Assembly (NCBI GenBank): GCA_003049485.1
Contig: PYST01000308.1
Span: 1-46,137, forward strand
Source of the DNA: Ophioceras dolichostomum
Taxonomy: Eukaryota; Ascomycota; Sordariomycetes; Magnaporthales; Ophioceraceae
Direction: 5' to 3'
Length of the DNA stretch: 46,137 nucleotides
The notes below the pieces were generated by a model, which was given only the letters and a program-made list of their open reading frames with translations, was not told where the DNA came from and did no database searches. A program made the position numbers and the translations under genes. Shown piece by piece: positions 41,650 to 46,137 of the stretch (its first letter is position 1; every line of letters begins with the position of its first letter).

Positions 41650-42093
41650 GGGAGAGAGAGGGGGTGCTTCACTTGCCTGTCGTCAGTGGGTCCGAAAAAA
41701 CGGGTGGTTGGAGGTTTGTTAATGAGTCGGTTGGCACGCATCCGGTGATCGGTTTTATCCTAACTCTTCATCATTGAGACACATAGTTATCGTCCAGAAG
41801 TGCTAAAACAACAACTTGTAATTCGTGTATTAAGGATCGTTCTACATATGCCGTATGCCACGTTGCTCTGTGAACCTGCAGAACTAGTTTGAGAACCGGT
41901 TTGAGACTCAACGACATGGAAGGGGGAATTGGCCAGTGTCTGTAAGTGTACCTAAGCAGCTGTGCGAGCAAAATGTTCCCTCCTGTCGTGAGAAACGTTC
42001 ACTGGCTCTGGTAGACACAGCAATATTCGTCAACTTCGATACCGACACCCTCCGGTTGCATCCCGTTCGTTGAACCACCTCGAATCAATTACC
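41650..42093. other. intergenic between convergent genes
   Basis: Shared 3' flank of the M13 peptidase and CHZ genes. No gene is seen. Confidence 0.6.
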
Positions 42094-42489
42094 TCACTCG
42101 CTCGGCAGGCCCTCATCATCACCCGGCTCGGCGTAGCCTCCCGGAGGAGTGGCGCCACGGGTTCGGTCCTTGATAATGTTCGACTCGTCGATGGCGTCGT
42201 TGTCGTCGCGCTCTATATGATATCGCCATCATAATACCGTATTAGACACGAATCCAAGGTAGGCAGGGCGCGTGGGTCTGAGGATGGAAGGTTGGATGGA
42301 TGACTAGGTATCCATGTAGGCAGGTGGGATGCAGTACTAGAACTCACCGAGCTGCTCATCGCTGTCAGCCACATCGTCATCGATGGGCGACTGGTCCTCC
42401 TCACCGTCGGCGACGACGGGGACGTTCTCGCCCTTCTTTGCCGTGTCCGTGACATAGGCGTCCTCCGCGATGTCGTCGTGAGAAGACAT
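42094..42489 (-). CDS. small CHZ-domain histone chaperone-like protein
   Basis: Two exons on the minus strand, 42489-42348 and 42212-42094, encode 86 residues. The intron 42347-42213 (135 nt) has a GTGAGT donor and a TAG acceptor. The protein is very acidic. The stretch around residues 48-66 (ERDDNDAIDESNIIKDRTRG) matches the core of the CHZ motif of fungal Chz1 proteins, which bind H2A.Z-H2B dimers in the nucleus and help their delivery to SWR1. The tail PPGGYAEPGDDEGLPSE is also acidic. It is short compared with yeast Chz1 (about 150 residues) but this size occurs in filamentous fungi. Acidic low-complexity sequence makes assignment less certain than for an enzyme. Confidence 0.8.
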
Positions 42490-43109
42490 TTTTTTAGAGT
42501 CGGTGGTGATTTGTCGAAGGGTGTTATTGTGATGCGTTGTTCAGGCCTGGAGCGAGCTGGAAAGCGTCCGTAAAAAAAAGTTTGGTTTGAGTTTGTCTGT
42601 TTGTTGATGCTCTCTTTGGGTTAATGATGTTGTCGACGATAATTTCTCCATGACGACCGAGACAAAAGAGATTAGAGAACCTCTTCTTATGTTGATTCTA
42701 CACTTTGCTCCAATGTGCCGCTTCCGACTCCGAGATACATCGGCGATCATTCGAGGCCGATGAGGGCATCATCACTCCACGCTAAGCTGAATGTCGGTGT
42801 CATTCATTGTTAGGACGCGACAGGCCCATCCAACCGTGCACGCGTCGCTACAAGTCGATTCATCTGGTGTTTGTCTGATCAATCATGTAGAACTCATTAG
42901 AATGTGATCGGATCGGCTATGAGCTCTGGCTGATGATGACAGGGGCGTCAAGCATACCCTAGCCTCCGCGTCTCCGCCTGCATGGACCTTTGTCAGTGCG
43001 CCTTAGCGCGTCGTGTCGCTTGGTTTCGGGCGCTGACTGGTGTAGAGCTTGCGCGCTATCATGATAGGGCGATTGGGCATGTGCTATTTTACAAGCACTA
43101 ACTACCTAA
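42490..43109. other. intergenic, promoter of the CHZ gene
   Basis: Both neighbours are on the minus strand. A pyrimidine-rich stretch on the minus strand precedes the CHZ start. No gene is seen. Confidence 0.55.
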
Positions 43110-45167
43110 CTACAAGGCATCGACGGGTATGTCCTGTACCATCGTCTCCATGCGTCTGTAGGCCTCTTCGGCTAGCTTGGCTGCCTCATCTTCCTCCCCA
43201 GCAGCGATGAGGAGATCCTGCAGCTCCCACAGTTCTTTCACGACGAGCCAGTCGGCTTCGCCCTGAGCATACTCGTGCAGTGCGAGGACGGCGCGCATCT
43301 GTTCGATGGCGGGGCCGACCTCGCCACCGCGCTCAAGGTTAAGCCACACCAGGGTCTTGATAACGTACGCCACGATGTGTGCGTGCAGCCGCGGGACGAT
43401 AATAATTGGCTCTTGGCCCCCCATGCTGCCGGCATTCATGGCATTTGTGCCATTCGTGGTCGTGGTAGGCACTGTCGATTGAAGCGGCCCCGGCCAGCCG
43501 TCGATGACTTGCCACTTGAGCACGCCGGCGAGGATGCGCATGGCCGCAAGGCTGTCCTGGCTGTTAGCCCCCACGGCTTTCTGCCACGCGCGCAACTCGA
43601 TAATACTACTGTCTCGCATGTGCTCGAAATTCCTGGGAGGCGATGCGTCCTTGCGTGGCGAGAGTAGCTGCTGCAGCAACCTGTGCTCGTCTTCCGGGGA
43701 GTGATAGGCGATGGGCCTGTCGCCGCTGCTGGAGGCGTCGATGACGGCGGAGATGATGGAAGCATGCTGAGATCTGACCGAGGCGACAAACTGTTCCGCT
43801 TCGCGCAGAGCGTGGCCCGGGAGAGAGAGGGAGCAGTCGTCCCACATGAGCCGGAAGTAGAGCAGAAGCATGCGGACGTCAACGCAGTTGAGTATGAGCT
43901 CCGCGTTGAGGACCCAGGCGCGCTCGAGCAGGCCCGGTAGCGAAACCGGGAGCTTCAGAGTTGTATCTGTTTGCTTCCTCAAGCCGGTCCTGCCCTTTTG
44001 GTCGCTGGCTGCTCTTCCTTTCCGATCACCTTCCCTAGGTGTGCTAGGCGTGGATGGTAAAGCTGATGACGTGGAGCCAGAAGAGAGAGAAGGCAAGGGA
44101 GATGTAGACTCGCTGGAACCACTGGAGCCGGCGGTGTGACGGTTGGATGCATCGGCTGCATCTGTCACTATCTTCTCCAAAACGCAAAGAATGACGATCA
44201 TGGGGTGCGTCGGTGGAAGTTGACGACTGTGCGAAAGCAAGATGAGGTGGTTCAAGAGCATGGTGAACAGCATCTCGTGTCGCGTGGTTACCAAGCTGTA
44301 CATCATCTCAACCAGGTTCCAGACGAGCGCGGGACCTTCCAGCTCCAACATCTCCTCGACTTGTAAAAAGGCCTTGCGTGCCACCCGCCCAGCGAGCACC
44401 CCGTGGCCCCGTTCGAGGAGGTAGGGGACGAGCTTAAATGTGGAGCTTATTCCCGCGGCCTCGAGACGGCGTTCCTGCAGTCGCCCAAGCGAGGGAGCAT
44501 AGGATGGCTCTAGTGGCGGCTGGATGGAGTTCATGGATTCCAGGAACGACGTCGTCCAGTTCCGCACGTTGGTGATGAGCAGCGCCGTTAAGCTATCAGC
44601 CTGACTGAGTCTCAAAACCGGGTCGATTTTGGTTGGGGTCGCCCGATGAGCGTCACCGGCTTTTCTGCGTTGCAATGATATCGGCGACTTGGCTCCAGCT
44701 GCGAAGGCTGCTGTGTTGGTGGCAGCAGACTTCAGGTTGTTGGAGTTGTTGGAGCTAGCCCGGCGAGCTGCAGACGCTGCACCCCGGGAGTTCTTGTGAA
44801 AGCCCCACCGTGCGAACCGCTTCTTGTACATCTGCTCCCTGTTATCCACACGAGTTAACGTGTTAAACGTCCATCATACCAAACGGTATGGTCGGGCGCG
44901 GTGACCCCTAGCTGAGAGCAGCCTCCCTGTAGGGGGCAAAGCTGAGGCAGCGACTCACGAAGCCTTGAACCGGAATTCTTTCTCCATGTGCGCGATGACT
45001 TCTCGCAGCTTCCTTCGATCACGGACGTATAGGTGCTCGATATGCGGGTACATCGCCGCCCACTCAGTCTCGTCATGCTGCGTGACCGGGAGCTGACCTT
45101 GTCCGCCGCCGGCCACAAAAGCAGCGACTGGTCCTCCTGGCCGAGGAGCGAGGGGTTGGAAGCGCAT
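43110..45167 (-). CDS. Clr5-domain protein
   Basis: Two exons on the minus strand, 45167-44959 and 44838-43110, encode 645 residues. The intron 44958-44839 has a GTGAGT donor and a CAG acceptor and splits the Clr5 domain, which is restored across the junction as FRFKAS|EQMYKKRF. The domain covers about residues 33-86, with WAAMYPHIEHLY, LREVIAHMEKEF and KRFARWGFHKN. Clr5 domains are small DNA-binding-like N-terminal modules named after fission yeast Clr5 (silencing); in filamentous fungi they are widespread and mostly uncharacterised. A Ser/Pro/Thr-rich stretch lies near residues 225-300, and the rest is alpha-helical with repeat-like character (Leu-rich helices, LAEEAYRRMETM near the end), as in other Clr5 proteins that carry TPR-like helices. 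Probably nuclear; target unknown. Confidence 0.87.
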
Positions 45168-46137
45168 GATCGATTGATCCTCTGGTCAACGGGGGAACTT
45201 TTTATGTGTCTCTGAATGGATTGCTCGCGATGCGATGTTTGCAGAATATGAAGGTGGGACGGCGGGAATGATGGGCTGCAGCAGCGGCGACCTAAAGGAG
45301 GTCTGCCGGCGTTGTCGGACCCGGAGGAATCCTCTGGGGGTTGCTGATTCCGGCCAATCAGAGCACCAAAAAAAGTTCCCGCGCCGACTGGCGCCACTGT
45401 CAAGACGGGAGAAGACAATCCCCTTCAAGGTGGGTCAGCCGGCGTTGGCCTACATTCGCCTCCTTTAATCATCAGAGCCACGACGCTTCGTCATGGGGCT
45501 GATTGAAGGTCGAGCGAGGGGAATCGATTCAAATGCTAGTGGTCATCGTCGTCTAGAATCACAGAAAGACCATGAGTTCACCACTCCAGGCAGGAGTGCT
45601 TACAAATTCCTGACTGGCACCAATGGCGAGATTGACCAAATCCGGTCGCGTTCACGAATCCCGATCACGGCACGGGGCGGCCTTCCAGCCCTAACTAGAA
45701 TGTGGACGAACGAGCTGTCGAGAAAAAGTTCCTCGCCTGAAAGAAAATGCTCTTTTTTTTGCGCGAGGCTCGGCTTGCGCACCCGCCGCCCTTCATCAAC
45801 GCGGCGTATCGTCAAGTGATGCTGGATGAACCGAGATGAAGCAGCAACGACTCGTTTGCATCCATCCATGTGAGGACAAAAGGATGGCCTTTCAAGGAGT
45901 GGGAGGCAACTCTCCTTGGGAGGAGCCGCAAAAAATGTTTTAAAAGCACCAGCAACCTCGCGAGGACGAGAAACCGAGAAGAAGCCTGCGGAACTACCGT
46001 CCACTACTGTTTCCACAGTAGGTGCCTAGTCTCTATCTTCAAACCCGTGTAGAAGCTCACTCACGACGAGTACCACGCGTTCTTATTCCCTCCCCGAACC
46101 GCCCAATACGTCCCAAAGACATCTATCCTCCCATCAC
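45168..46137. other. intergenic, 5' flank of the Clr5 gene to window end
   Basis: The promoter of the Clr5 gene. Short frames on both strands, up to 138 codons, show no domain or start context. Nothing else is seen up to the window edge. Confidence 0.5.

Overview
The window is nuclear DNA of a filamentous ascomycete, most likely a Sordariomycete. The evidence is short introns (52 to 154 nt) with GTRAGT-type donors and CTRAC or TACTAAC branch points, GC-rich coding regions, pyrimidine tracts upstream of some starts, and a gene set typical of these fungi (AA9 LPMO, TRI12-type MFS, Clr5-domain protein, CHZ-domain protein). The genus cannot be fixed from sequence alone. There are three runs of N (5140, 26941-26952, 35596). 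No rRNA, tRNA, CRISPR array or intact transposon was recognised.

Layout, left to right: a four-pass membrane protein with a Tyr/Ser-rich loop (+, 1500-3007); a 109-residue secreted cysteine-rich protein (-, 3872-4201); a mitochondrial BI-1/GHITM-like protein (+, 6166-7419) tail to tail with methionine sulfoxide reductase A (-, 7994-8647); a three-exon TRI12-like MFS transporter (-, 9726-11842); a decayed class C beta-lactamase/EstB-like pseudogene (+, about 14817-15600); coding-like fragments on the minus strand (16693-17670); an acidic Ser-Asp/Ser-Glu repeat protein (-, 17834-19027); an AA9 lytic polysaccharide monooxygenase with Ser-Gly linkers and a basic tail (-, 20334-21446); an LCM-family methyltransferase (+, 23461-24582); a secreted thaumatin-like protein (+, 25814-26793) tail to tail with a Kex2-type precursor of a six-cysteine secreted protein (-, 27392-28253); about 5 kb without a convincing gene; a single-pass Ser/Pro/Thr-rich membrane protein (+, 33428-35858); a six-exon secreted M13 metalloprotease (+, 38765-41649); an 86-residue CHZ-domain protein (-, 42094-42489); and a Clr5-domain protein (-, 43110-45167).

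The genes do not form an obvious biosynthetic cluster. What stands out is the number of secreted or surface products: LPMO, thaumatin-like protein, two cysteine-rich secreted proteins, an M13 peptidase and two cell-surface membrane proteins. This fits a fungus that works on plant or other polymeric substrate. BI-1 and MsrA both suggest mitochondrial or oxidative stress handling, but a functional link between them is only inference. Splice structures below were worked out by hand from splice signals and reading-frame continuity. No database search or RNA evidence was available.
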